From: Streptomyces viridochromogenes
Lineage (GTDB): Bacteria > Actinomycetota > Actinomycetes > Streptomycetales > Streptomycetaceae
Length of the DNA: 64,000 nucleotides
Assembly: GCF_001270495.1 (NCBI RefSeq)
Contig: NZ_LGUR01000094.1
Span: 62,001 to 126,000 of the forward strand
Direction of reading: 5' to 3'
This document shows, one piece after another, positions 1-9,095 of this stretch (positions are counted from its first letter, which is position 1; every line of letters starts with the position of its first letter). The translations under genes and the position numbers were made by a program. The notes under the pieces were generated by a model, which did not search any database, was not told the origin of the DNA, and saw only the letters and a list, made by a program, of their open reading frames with translations.

Positions 1-1
1 C

Positions 2-831
<830 letters not shown>

Positions 832-835
<4 letters not shown>

Positions 836-1680
836 GCACCGTGACGCAGACCGAGAGCAGGGAACTCGCCCCCGTCAGCGCCGAGTCGCTCGCCGCGCTG
901 CTGGTCTCCGGGGAACGACCGCCGCGGCCCAGCGCCTGGTCGGCCTCCATGACCTTCGGCTGGCGGGCGATCCTGAAGATCAAGCATGTGCCGGAGCAGC
1001 TCTTCGACGTCACCGCGTTCCCGATCATGATGGTGCTGATGTACACGTACCTGTTCGGGGGCGCCCTGGCCGGGTCGCCGAAGGAGTACATCCAGTTCCT
1101 GCTGCCGGGCATCCTGGTGATGTCGGTCGTGATGATCACGATGTACACCGGCGTCTCGGTGAACACCGACATCGAGAAGGGTGTCTTCGACCGGTTCCGT
1201 TCGCTGCCCATCTGGCGGCCGTCGACCATGGTCGGCTATCTGCTGGGCGACGCCCTGCGCTACACCATCGCGTCCATCGTGATGCTCACCGTCGGCATCA
1301 TCCTGGGTTACCGCCCGGACGGCGGCGTCGGCGGGGTCCTCGCCGGGATCGCGCTGCTGGTCGCCTTTTCGTTCGCGTTCTCGTGGATCTGGACGATGTT
1401 CGGGCTGATGCTGCGCTCCGAGAAGTCGGTCATGGGCGTCAGCATGATGGTGATCTTCCCGCTCACCTTCCTGTCCAACGTGTTCGTCGACCCGAAGACC
1501 ATGCCGGGCTGGCTCCAGGCCTTCGTCAACAACAGCCCGATCACCCATCTGTCCTCGGCCGTCCGCGGAATGATGGCGGGCGACTGGCCGGCGGACGAGA
1601 TCGCCTGGTCGCTGGGGTGGGCGGGGTTGTTCGTGGTGGTCTTCGGGCCGATCACGATGCGGCTGTACAACCGCAAGTAG
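832..1680 (+). CDS. ABC-2 type transporter permease, DrrB family
   Basis: The 282-aa permease partners the preceding DrrA-like ATPase. After a cytoplasmic N-terminal stretch of about 45 residues (with the motif [20 protein letters not shown]) come about six hydrophobic segments, beginning near residue 60 and ending with [18 protein letters not shown] at the C-terminus. The central cytoplasmic loop [15 protein letters not shown] is typical of DrrB permeases. The ATG lies within the ATGA overlap with the ATPase stop. Together they would form a two-gene exporter. The downstream gene converges from the other strand after about 40 bases. Confidence 0.93.
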
Positions 1681-1718
1681 CCGGGCCGGACGTCGGAAGG
1701 CCCTTCAGCCCCCGGGCG

Positions 1719-2837
1719 TCAGACGGGCTTCATCCCCGGGGGCAGACGCCGGTCATCGGGTGCGACCTGACTGCCCGGCGTCGCCCGCACGATGGTGATG
1801 AGCCGGTCCGTCAACTCCAGTGTCCCGACGGCCGGATCGTCGTATCCGAGCACGCGGTGCCCGCGCAGGACGCTCACCACCAGGTCGTCCATCTCCCGCG
1901 GCTTCCTGCCCACCTCGGCCTTTATGACCGGTCGTTCGACGATGTCGAGCCCGCTGCCCTGCTGGATCAGGTCCTCCAGGACCATGCCGGCGGCGGGGCT
2001 GAGCACGGAGAGGCCGAGCAGCCGGCCGGCCGCGCTGGCGCTGGTGATGACCGCGTCGGCGCCGGACTGCTTCAGCAGCGGCGCGTTCTCCTCCTCGCGC
2101 ACGGCGGCCACGATCTTCGCGCCGCGGTTGAGCTGCCGGGCCGTCAGGGTCACCAGGACGGCCGTGTCGTCCCGCTGGGTCGCGATGATGATCTTCCGCG
2201 CCTTGTGGACCTCGGCCCGCTTCAGGACCTCGCTGCGCGTCGCGTCCCCCGTGACCCCGGCGTACCCGTCCGCGACGGCCGCCTCGATCACCTTGGAACT
2301 CGGGTCGACCACGATGACCTGGTCCTTCCTCAGGCCCGTCGCACAGACGGTCTGAATCGCCGACCGCCCCTTCGTACCGAAGCCGACGACGACGGTGTGG
2401 TCGCGCAAGGTGGACCTCCAGCGGTTCAGACGCCATTCCTCGCGGGTCCGTTCGGTGAGGACCTCGAGCGTGGTGCCGACCAGGATGATCAGGAACAGCA
2501 CTCGCATGGGCGTGATGACGAAGATGTTGGTGAGCCGGGCGGCGTCACTGACCGGGGTGATGTCGCCGTATCCGGTGGTGGAGAGGCTGACGGTCGCGTA
2601 GTAGAAGGCGTCGAGGAGGTCGACGGAACCGTCGGAGCTGTCGTTGTAGCCCTCGTGGTCGGCGTAGACGATCAAGGCGGTCGCCACGAGCAGCATCAGG
2701 GCCAGCAGAACCCGCTTGGCCACCTGGCGGAACGGATGCTCCACGATCTTCTTCGGGAGCTTCACCCGATAGGTCGCGACCCTCTCGTCCGCCTGACGGG
2801 CGATCGCGTCCTGGCCCGGAAGTTTCACGTGAAACAC
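1719..2837 (-). CDS. two-TM potassium channel protein with RCK (TrkA-N/TrkA-C) domain
   Basis: The 372-aa membrane protein is a likely ligand-gated K+ channel. A first membrane helix lies at about residues 42-58, a pore loop carries the selectivity filter TTGYGD at 87-92, and a second helix lies at about 104-125. A Rossmann-type RCK domain follows (VVVGFGTKG at 149-157) with an NAD/ligand-binding fold, then a TrkA-C-like domain at about 285-350. The annotated GTG start sits in the parS palindrome and overlaps the end of moeA. A second GTG three codons later (Val4, 2828) has better spacing to an upstream GAGG and may be the real start. The substrate is inferred from the filter. Confidence 0.9.
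   Translation of the reverse strand: MFHVKLPGQDAIARQADERVATYRVKLPKKIVEHPFRQVAKRVLLALMLLVATALIVYADHEGYNDSSDGSVDLLDAFYYATVSLSTTGYGDITPVSDAARLTNIFVITPMRVLFLIILVGTTLEVLTERTREEWRLNRWRSTLRDHTVVVGFGTKGRSAIQTVCATGLRKDQVIVVDPSSKVIEAAVADGYAGVTGDATRSEVLKRAEVHKARKIIIATQRDDTAVLVTLTARQLNRGAKIVAAVREEENAPLLKQSGADAVITSASAAGRLLGLSVLSPAAGMVLEDLIQQGSGLDIVERPVIKAEVGRKPREMDDLVVSVLRGHRVLGYDDPAVGTLELTDRLITIVRATPGSQVAPDDRRLPPGMKPV
2822..2835. other. parS site (ParB-binding palindrome)
   Basis: The 14-base perfect palindrome GTTTCACGTGAAAC is the consensus Streptomyces parS sequence. It lies where the moeA stop region overlaps the first codons of the K+ channel gene, so it is under coding constraint in two frames (the codons read F-H-V-K in the channel and C-F-T in MoeA). 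ParB loaded here would contribute to the segregation complex around oriC about 60 kb away. Confidence 0.88.
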
Positions 2838-4279
2838 ACCTCGATGCCGGCCATCGCCCAGGGCAGGTCGAGCAGTTCGGCCTCCTGACCGGCGCGGATC
2901 CCGCCCGGCGGTACGACGGCCACGGCATCGGCCGCCGCCATGCCCCGCAGCATGGCCGGACCGTGGTAGTGCAGGGGCACGGCATGGTCACCGCGCAGGA
3001 CGACGGGGATGAGCCGGGTGTCGTACGGATGCCCGTGTGCCGCGTCCCTCAGCGGCAGCGTGTAGGGCTCCGGGGCGGGCCGGGCCGCCAGCGTGCGCAG
3101 CAGGGGTTCGGCGAGCGTGAGCAGGCCGGAGACGGCGGCGAGGGGGTTGCCGGGGAGGCCGACGAGGTGCTGGTTCTCCTTGATGCGGGCCAGCAGCATG
3201 GGGTGGCCGGGCCGCACCTTGACGCTGTCCACCAGGAGTTCGGCGCCGATGCGGCGCAGGGTGGGATGGACATGGTCGACGGGGCCGGCCGCGGTACCGC
3301 CGGTGGTGACGATGAGGTCGGCGGCGGAGGTGGTGAGCGCCTTGTGCAGGGCCTTGGCGTCGTCGCCGAGTCGGCGTACGGCCGTGACCTCGGCGCCGAG
3401 TGCGCGCAGCCAGGGCGGCAGCATCGGGCCGAGGGCGTCACGGATCAGCCCGTCGTGCGGGAGTCCCGAGGTCAGCAACTCGTCACCGAGGACGAGGACT
3501 TGGACGCGGGGGCGGGGGACGGCGGTGAGGGTGTCGTATCCGGCGGCGGCCGCCAGCCCCAGCACGGCCGGGGTCACGAGGGTGCCGACGGCGAGCAGGT
3601 GGTCGCCGCTACGGCACTCCTGGCCGCGTGGGCGGATGTCCTGGCCGGGCTGAACCTCCCGGGTGGCGTGCAGCTGGCCCTTGGTGTCGGTGCGGCCGTG
3701 CTCGCTGCGCAGGACGGCGGTGGTGTCCGGGGGGATGCGGGCGCCGGTCGCGATGCGGACGGCCTCCCCGTCGGTGAGCGGCTCCGGCTCGGCGTGCCCG
3801 GCCAGCACGCCTTCCTTCCGAACGGCCCAGGGGCCGGGGCCCGCGATGGCCCAGCCGTCCATGGCCGAGGTGTCGAAGGAGGGCAGGTCGGTGGAGGCGG
3901 TCAGGGGCGCTGCCAGGGCGAGGCCGAGGGCGGCGTCGAGGGGGACCGAGACGGGAGCGCGGCCGGCGGCCCGGGGGCCGGTCTGGGCGGCTCGGGCTGC
4001 GCGGGCGGCGATCTCGCGGGCCTCGGGCCAAGGGGTGGCTTTGTGGTGGCGATCCGACTTGTGCTGGTCCGGGCTGTGCCGATCCGCGCTGTGCCGGTCT
4101 GGCTCGTGCTCGTCCGGCTGGTGCCGGTCCGGCTGGTCGGAGCCCGTGGCGTGCGGGGCGGGTGCGGGGACGTGGTCGGCCGGGGTGTGTTGGCCGTTGT
4201 CTTCGTTCACGAGAGCGAGCACCTCCTCGACGTCGAGGTCCTCGGCGTCCTCGTCGGCCCGGATGCCGCGGGGGGTCAT
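2825..4279 (-). CDS. moeA: molybdopterin molybdotransferase MoeA
   Basis: MoeA inserts molybdate into adenylated molybdopterin to finish molybdenum cofactor. At 484 aa it is longer than the usual 400 or so because of an N-terminal extension of about 80 residues carrying six DxH pentads (residues 49-78). The family core starts near residue 83 and includes the conserved FDTSAMDGWAI segment, the MPT-binding MoCF domain with TTGGTAAGPVDHV, and a C-terminal beta-barrel domain. The stop overlaps the start of the K+ channel gene. The start forms an ATGA overlap with the stop of mobA, so the two cofactor genes are likely co-transcribed. Confidence 0.92.
   Translation of the reverse strand: MTPRGIRADEDAEDLDVEEVLALVNEDNGQHTPADHVPAPAPHATGSDQPDRHQPDEHEPDRHSADRHSPDQHKSDRHHKATPWPEAREIAARAARAAQTGPRAAGRAPVSVPLDAALGLALAAPLTASTDLPSFDTSAMDGWAIAGPGPWAVRKEGVLAGHAEPEPLTDGEAVRIATGARIPPDTTAVLRSEHGRTDTKGQLHATREVQPGQDIRPRGQECRSGDHLLAVGTLVTPAVLGLAAAAGYDTLTAVPRPRVQVLVLGDELLTSGLPHDGLIRDALGPMLPPWLRALGAEVTAVRRLGDDAKALHKALTTSAADLIVTTGGTAAGPVDHVHPTLRRIGAELLVDSVKVRPGHPMLLARIKENQHLVGLPGNPLAAVSGLLTLAEPLLRTLAARPAPEPYTLPLRDAAHGHPYDTRLIPVVLRGDHAVPLHYHGPAMLRGMAAADAVAVVPPGGIRAGQEAELLDLPWAMAGIEVCFT
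4046..4135 (-). repeat. six 15-base repeats encoding DxH pentapeptides in MoeA
   Basis: Six in-frame 15-base units encode the degenerate pentads QPDRH, QPDEH, EPDRH, SADRH, SPDQH and KSDRH. The stretch is rich in Asp and His and lies before the conserved MoeA core. It could bind metal ions or simply be a flexible linker. Confidence 0.85.
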
Positions 4280-5238
4280 CCGGCGTCCGGACGGCTGTCG
4301 GGGACGGCGGCCTCGGTGGTGGCGTCGGGGGCCGCGGCGGACGGGGCGGCCGCGGCCTCTTCCGCCCAGCGCAGGGCGAGGGCGGCGGCCTTGCGGGAGG
4401 CCTCGGCGACGGCCTCGGGGCCGCCCTCACCGCCCTTGGCCTGCGCTGCCGCGTACCCGACGAGGAAGGTGGTCAGCGGGGCCGCGGGCCGCGCCACGCC
4501 GTGGGCGGCGTCACGGGCGAGGTCCAGCAGCAACTTGGTGTCGACGTCGAGGTCGAGGCCCAGTTCGTCCTTGACTGCGGAAATCCATTCATCCAACACG
4601 TGCCCATGCTCCCTGATGCGTGCCCTGGCGGTGGCGATGTCGTCCCAGGTGTCGCAGTCGAAGGACGCGACGGGGTCGGGGACGCGGACGAGACCGAGCG
4701 CGCCGGTCAGCCGGCGCAGGGGGAGACCGGTGAGGCCGTCGTTCCCTCGGGTGAGCGCGGCCAGTTCACGGCGCAGCACCGGCGCGCGGTACGCGGCGAC
4801 AAGGGGCTGGTCGCGGCCGCCGACGTCGGTGAGCAGCGCGCCGTCGGCGCCGCTGGTGCGCAGGGCGGCCAGCAGCCGCCGTACCGTGCCCTCGTCGAGG
4901 AAGGGCAGGTCGGCCGAGAGGACGACGACCTGCTCCGCCGTGGTCTGCCGCAGCCCGGCGTCCAGGGCGGCGAGCGGGCCGCCGCCGGGCGGGTCCTCAC
5001 GCGCCCAGGCCACCGGCCGCGCGGTCGGCCGGGGCTCGGCGACGACGACGGTGGTCCGCGCGTCGGCGCAGGCGGCGAGCACCCGGTCGAGCAGCGGGCG
5101 CCCACCGACACGCACCCCGGGCTTGTCCACTCCGCCGAGACGGCGCGCGCCGCCTCCGGCGAGCACGACGGCGTCGTACGCGACGTCGTGCCCGGCATCG
5201 GCGGCGTCCTGCGCGCCCGTCGGTTCGTACGCGGTCAC
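4276..5238 (-). CDS. mobA: molybdenum cofactor guanylyltransferase MobA fused to a DUF6457 domain
   Basis: The 320-aa protein joins a MobA-type nucleotidyltransferase to a small helical C-terminal domain. The N-terminal part has the GTP-binding motif LAGGGARRLGGVDK (about residues 27-40) and the aspartate motif VVVLSADLPFLDEG expected of enzymes that attach GMP to molybdopterin. From about residue 208 the sequence VLDEWISAVKDELGLDLDVD begins a DUF6457 domain, often a separate small gene in actinobacteria. The GTG start at 5238 is chosen because conservation begins here and a GGGGGG purine run precedes it; the longer frame upstream is unlikely. It overlaps moeA by four bases. Confidence 0.88.
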   Translation of the reverse strand: MTAYEPTGAQDAADAGHDVAYDAVVLAGGGARRLGGVDKPGVRVGGRPLLDRVLAACADARTTVVVAEPRPTARPVAWAREDPPGGGPLAALDAGLRQTTAEQVVVLSADLPFLDEGTVRRLLAALRTSGADGALLTDVGGRDQPLVAAYRAPVLRRELAALTRGNDGLTGLPLRRLTGALGLVRVPDPVASFDCDTWDDIATARARIREHGHVLDEWISAVKDELGLDLDVDTKLLLDLARDAAHGVARPAAPLTTFLVGYAAAQAKGGEGGPEAVAEASRKAAALALRWAEEAAAAPSAAAPDATTEAAVPDSRPDAG

Positions 5239-5305
5239 CCCCCGAGTATGCGTGCCTCCGCGATCACAGGGAACGCAGGGGAAGCAGCGGGCCTCGGGGG
5301 ATCCG

Positions 5306-6784
5306 TCACAACGTGCGCAGCAGCACCGCCGGGTGTTCCACGCAGTCCGCCACGTACCGCAGGAAGCCGCCCGCCGTGCCGCCGTCGCAGACCCGGTGGT
5401 CGAAGGTGAGCGAGAGCTCGACGACCTGCCGCACCGCAAGCTCTCCCTCGTGCACCCAGGGCTTGGGGATGATGCGGCCGACGCCGAGCATCGCGGCCTC
5501 GGGGTGGTTGATGATCGGCGTGGAGCCGTCGACGCCGAACACGCCGTAGTTGTTCAACGTGAAGGTGCCGCCGGTGAGTTCCGCGGGTGTGAGGGTGCCC
5601 CCGCGGGCCGCCTCGGTGAGCCGGGCGAATTCGGCGGTCAGCGACTCCGCGTCCCGCGCGTGCGCGTCCCGCACCACCGGGACGACGAGTCCCCGCTCGG
5701 TCTGTGCCGCGAAACCGAGGTGCACATGGTCGAGCTGGATGACCTCCCTGGCCTCCATGTCGACCGTGGCGTTGAGCTCGGGGAACCGAGCCAGGGCGGC
5801 GGTGGAGATACGGGCCAGCAGGGCGAGGAGGGAGATCTTCGGCCCACCGGCGGCGTTCATCGCCGTCCGCGCCCGCATCAGCTCCGTGGCGTCGGCGTCC
5901 ACCCAGCAGGTGGCGTCCGGGATCTCCCGCCGGCTGCGGGAGAGCTTGTCGGCCACGGCGCCGCGGATGCCCTTGAGGGGCGTGCGGATGCCGCCGAGGG
6001 GGGCGGAGGAGCGGACGGGGGCCTGCGTGGGCGGGGCGGCAGCGGAGGGGGCCGGGGTCGTCGGCGTCACCCGCGGGTGCGGCTCGGCCGGCGGCTGGGC
6101 CGTCCGTCCGCGCACCTCGGCGGCCCGCAGCGCGTACTCCACGTCGGCCCGCAGAATCAGCCCGTCCGGTCCGGAGCCGTGTAGCTCCCTCAGGTCCAGG
6201 CCGTGCTCACGGGCGAGGCGGCGGACGAGCGGGGAGATCACGGGTACGGGGCCCTCGCTGCGGTTCTCCTCGTCGGCCGGTGCCACGTCGGGACCGTGGC
6301 CGGCAGGGCCGTGCCCCGCCGCTGTGCCGACGGGGCGCGCGACGCCAGGGGCGGGGGCATGCTCGGCGGTCGCCGTGCCCTCGCGCGTCGCGGCACCGTT
6401 CGCCGCCATGCCCGCCGGCTGCCCCGCCGGTGTCGTCGGCGGGGTCGGCCGTACCCGCCTGCGCCGCGCCGGTGCCTCGGAGGTGCCGTACCCCACCAGC
6501 ACGTTCCCGGAGCCCTCGGTCTCGGCGCCGGTGGCGGGCGCCCCGACGGCCACCGTCAGCAGCGGCGCGCCCACGGGAAGCTCCCTGCCCTCCTCGCCGA
6601 AGCGGGCCGTGACCACGCCGGCGTAGGGGCAGGGGATGTCGACCATCGCCTTGGCCGTCTCGACTTCGACGACCGGCTGGTCGACCGCGACGACATCACC
6701 GACCTCGACCAGCCAGCGCACGATCTCCGCCTCGGTCAGGCCCTCGCCGAGATCCGGCAGCCTGAACTCCAGCACCTGGGCCAT
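5306..6784 (-). CDS. bkdC: branched-chain 2-oxoacid dehydrogenase E2 (dihydrolipoyllysine acyltransferase)
   Basis: This is the 492-aa core enzyme of the branched-chain 2-oxoacid dehydrogenase complex, which transfers the acyl group to CoA. The lipoyl domain covers residues 1-78 with the lipoylated lysine in VETAKAMVDI (Lys45). A Pro/Ala-rich linker, a peripheral subunit-binding domain (VISPLVRRLAREHGLDLREL) and a catalytic acyltransferase domain follow, ending with the active-site motif DHRVCDGG. The start is the ATG preceded by GGAGGCGGAG and overlaps the bkdB stop by one base (TGATG). Products feed branched-chain fatty acid starter units in Streptomyces. Confidence 0.94.
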   Translation of the reverse strand: MAQVLEFRLPDLGEGLTEAEIVRWLVEVGDVVAVDQPVVEVETAKAMVDIPCPYAGVVTARFGEEGRELPVGAPLLTVAVGAPATGAETEGSGNVLVGYGTSEAPARRRRVRPTPPTTPAGQPAGMAANGAATREGTATAEHAPAPGVARPVGTAAGHGPAGHGPDVAPADEENRSEGPVPVISPLVRRLAREHGLDLRELHGSGPDGLILRADVEYALRAAEVRGRTAQPPAEPHPRVTPTTPAPSAAAPPTQAPVRSSAPLGGIRTPLKGIRGAVADKLSRSRREIPDATCWVDADATELMRARTAMNAAGGPKISLLALLARISTAALARFPELNATVDMEAREVIQLDHVHLGFAAQTERGLVVPVVRDAHARDAESLTAEFARLTEAARGGTLTPAELTGGTFTLNNYGVFGVDGSTPIINHPEAAMLGVGRIIPKPWVHEGELAVRQVVELSLTFDHRVCDGGTAGGFLRYVADCVEHPAVLLRTL

Positions 6785-7788
6785 CAGCTCTCCGCCTCCC
6801 ACTGCAGACGCCCCACGGCGTCCAGGATCCGGTCCACGCCGGGCAGGTGGTGACGCTCCAGCATCGGCGGCGGGTAGGGGATGTCGAACCCGGCCACGCG
6901 CAGCACCGGCGCCTCCAGATGGTGGAAGCAGCGCTCCGTGACCCGGGCCGCGATCTCCCCTCCCGGTCCGCCGAACCCGCCCGACTCATGTACGACGACC
7001 GCTCGCCCGGTCCGCCGTACCGAGGCGCTGACCGTCTCGTCGTCGAACGGCACCAGCGAGCGCAGGTCGACGACTTCCAGGTCCCACCCCTCGTCCCGGG
7101 CCGCCTCGGCGGCTTCGAGGCAGACGGGCACGGACGGTCCGTACGTGATGAGCGTGGCGCTCCTCCCCGAGCGCCGCACCACCGCGCGGCCAATCGGTTC
7201 AACGCTCTGCGGGTCCTCGGGGTTCCAGGCGTCCTTCGACCAGTACAGCCGCTTGGGCTCCAGGAAGACCACCGGGTCGTCGGAGGCGATGGCGGCGCGC
7301 AGCAGGCCGTAGGCGTCGGCGACGGTCGCGGGCGTGACGACATGGAGCCCCGGAGTCGCCATGTAGTACGCCTCGGACGAGTCGCTGTGGTGCTCGACGC
7401 CGCCGATGCCGCCGCCGTAGGGAACGCGGATCGTGATCGGGAGCGGCATCTTGCCGCGGGTGCGGTTGCGTGTGCGGGAGACGTGCGAGATCAGCTGCTC
7501 GAAGGCCGGGTAGGCGAACGCGTCGAACTGCATCTCCACGACCGGGCGCAGGCCGTACATGGCCATGCCCACGGCCGTGCCCAGAATGCCCGCCTCGGCC
7601 AGCGGCGTGTCCGTGCAGCGGTCCTCGCCGAACTCCTTGGCGAGGCCGTCGGTGACCCGGAAGACACCGCCGAGGGTGCCGACGTCCTCGCCCATGACAT
7701 GCACGGTGGGGTCTTCCGCCATGGCGTCGCGGAGCCCGCGGGTGAGGGCCTGCGCCATGGTGGCCGGCTTGACGGCGACGGTGGTCAT
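6784..7788 (-). CDS. bkdB: branched-chain 2-oxoacid dehydrogenase E1 beta subunit
   Basis: The 334-aa beta subunit of the thiamine diphosphate-dependent decarboxylase pairs with BkdA. Visible family features include HVMGEDVGTLGGVFRVTDGL near the N-terminus, EMQFDAFAYPAFEQL, GGIGGVEHHSDSSEAYY (cofactor and substrate site) and a transketolase C-terminal domain with LITYGPSVPVCLEAA and DLRSLVPFDDE. The ATG at 7788 overlaps the bkdA stop as ATGA. The long open frame upstream of it is only a shadow of bkdA. Confidence 0.95.
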   Translation of the reverse strand: MTTVAVKPATMAQALTRGLRDAMAEDPTVHVMGEDVGTLGGVFRVTDGLAKEFGEDRCTDTPLAEAGILGTAVGMAMYGLRPVVEMQFDAFAYPAFEQLISHVSRTRNRTRGKMPLPITIRVPYGGGIGGVEHHSDSSEAYYMATPGLHVVTPATVADAYGLLRAAIASDDPVVFLEPKRLYWSKDAWNPEDPQSVEPIGRAVVRRSGRSATLITYGPSVPVCLEAAEAARDEGWDLEVVDLRSLVPFDDETVSASVRRTGRAVVVHESGGFGGPGGEIAARVTERCFHHLEAPVLRVAGFDIPYPPPMLERHHLPGVDRILDAVGRLQWEAES

Positions 7789-8921
7789 CGGTGCGACCCT
7801 TCCGACTCGGCCTCGAGCTCGGCCCGCAACTGGGCCTGCTGTTCGCGCAGTTGCGGGGTGGGCTCGGCGTACACGTGGGCGAACAGGTCCATCGGGTCGA
7901 GCACCGGGTCCTGGTTCATGCGTTCGCGCAGGTCGGCGGCCATGGTCTCGGCGGCGTCGCGGGCGGCCTGGATGCCGGCCTCGTCGAGGAGGCCGCGCTC
8001 GGTCAGCTCGTGCTCCAGGAGGGCGATCGGGTCGTGCCCGCGCCAGGTCTCGACCTCGGAGTCCCCGCGGTAGCGGGTCGCGTCGTCGGCGTTGGTGTGG
8101 GCGTCGATGCGGTAGGTGATCGCCTCGATCAGCGTGGGCCCGCCGCCCGCGCGGGCGTGCCGTACGGCGTCGGCGACGACCTCGTGCACGGCGGCCGCGT
8201 CGTTGCCGTCGACCAGGCGGCCGGGCATGCCGTAGCCGACGGCCTTGTGGGCCAGCGACGGGGCCGCGGTCTGCTTGGCGAGCGGGACGGAGATCGCGAA
8301 TCCGTTGTTCTGGACGAGGAAGACGACCGGCGCCTGCCATACGGCGGCGAAGTTCAGCGCCTCGTGGAAGTCGCCCTCGCTGGAGCCGCCGTCGCCGACC
8401 ATGGCAAGCGCGACCACGTCGTCCCCCTTGAGGCGGGCGGCGTGCGCGAGACCGACGGCGTGCGGGAGCTGGGTGGCGAGCGGCGTGCACAGGGGGGCCA
8501 CGCGGTGCTCGTGCGGGTCGTAGCCGGTGTGCCAGTCGCCGCGCAGCAGGGTCAGGGCCTGCACGGGGTCCAGCCCGCGCGCCACGGCGGCGAGGGTGTC
8601 GCGGTAGCTGGGGAACAGCCAGTCGCGGTCCTGAAGCGCCAGCGCGGCGGCGACCTCGCAGGCCTCCTGGCCGGTGCTGGACGGGTAGACGGCGAGGCGG
8701 CCCTGCTTCGTGAGCGCGGTCGCCTGCGTGTTGTACCGGCGGCCCCGCACCAGCTCGGCGTACAGCCGGCGCAGCAGGCCCGGGTCGGCCTTCGTCGCCG
8801 CCTCGGTGCCGAGGACGCGGTAGGGCTCGGCGTCGGGCAGCAGCGGCGCGGGGTCCATCCGGGGCTGCCAGGCGGGCGGCGGCGATGGCCGGTACGCGCC
8901 CCGCTGCTCCATGACCGTCAT
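7785..8921 (-). CDS. bkdA: branched-chain 2-oxoacid dehydrogenase E1 alpha subunit
   Basis: The 378-aa alpha subunit carries the thiamine diphosphate-binding motif, beginning GDGGSSEGDFHEALNFA and closing with QNN, in its middle. Upstream are the YPSSTGQEACEVA and DWLFPSYRDTLAAVARG segments conserved in E1-alpha proteins, and downstream a phosphorylation-loop-like region RIDAHTNADDATRYR. It is the first gene of the bkdABC operon; all three genes overlap by 1-4 bases. The operon starts opposite an Lrp/AsnC regulator gene, which is the likely controller. Confidence 0.95.
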   Translation of the reverse strand: MTVMEQRGAYRPSPPPAWQPRMDPAPLLPDAEPYRVLGTEAATKADPGLLRRLYAELVRGRRYNTQATALTKQGRLAVYPSSTGQEACEVAAALALQDRDWLFPSYRDTLAAVARGLDPVQALTLLRGDWHTGYDPHEHRVAPLCTPLATQLPHAVGLAHAARLKGDDVVALAMVGDGGSSEGDFHEALNFAAVWQAPVVFLVQNNGFAISVPLAKQTAAPSLAHKAVGYGMPGRLVDGNDAAAVHEVVADAVRHARAGGGPTLIEAITYRIDAHTNADDATRYRGDSEVETWRGHDPIALLEHELTERGLLDEAGIQAARDAAETMAADLRERMNQDPVLDPMDLFAHVYAEPTPQLREQQAQLRAELEAESEGSHR

Positions 8922-9026
8922 GACGGCACCTCCTCGTGGGAGTGGCTACGGGAGGCGCGGCTTCGGTGACGCGCCTCCCTACCGATTGTTCGGTCGCCGG
9001 CACATTTTGGCTACAGGCGGCCTCAG

Positions 9027-9053
9027 GCTGTGGACAAACGGTTCTCCACAGCC
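9027..9053. promoter_or_regulatory. inverted repeat containing a consensus DnaA box upstream of the Lrp-type gene
   Basis: The arms GGCTGTGGA and TCCACAGCC are perfect inverted copies separated by nine bases. They contain TGTGGACAA (9029-9037, a perfect TTGTCCACA box on the minus strand) and TTCTCCACA (9042-9050). The site is in the shared promoter region of bkdA and the Lrp-type gene. It may bind DnaA or be a regulator operator. Confidence 0.6.
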
Positions 9054-9095
9054 TCCAATGAACGCAGTACGTCCACGGAAGGAAGGTGGGGGGAC

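Noticed and set aside
5551..5565. TTCAACGTGAAGG-like sequence resembling parS
   Set aside because: It has several mismatches from the palindrome and no symmetry, so it is unlikely to bind ParB.
2963..6184. A 1073-codon plus-strand frame over moeA/mobA/bkdC
   Set aside because: It is antisense to three well-supported genes, and its translation has no recognisable domains.
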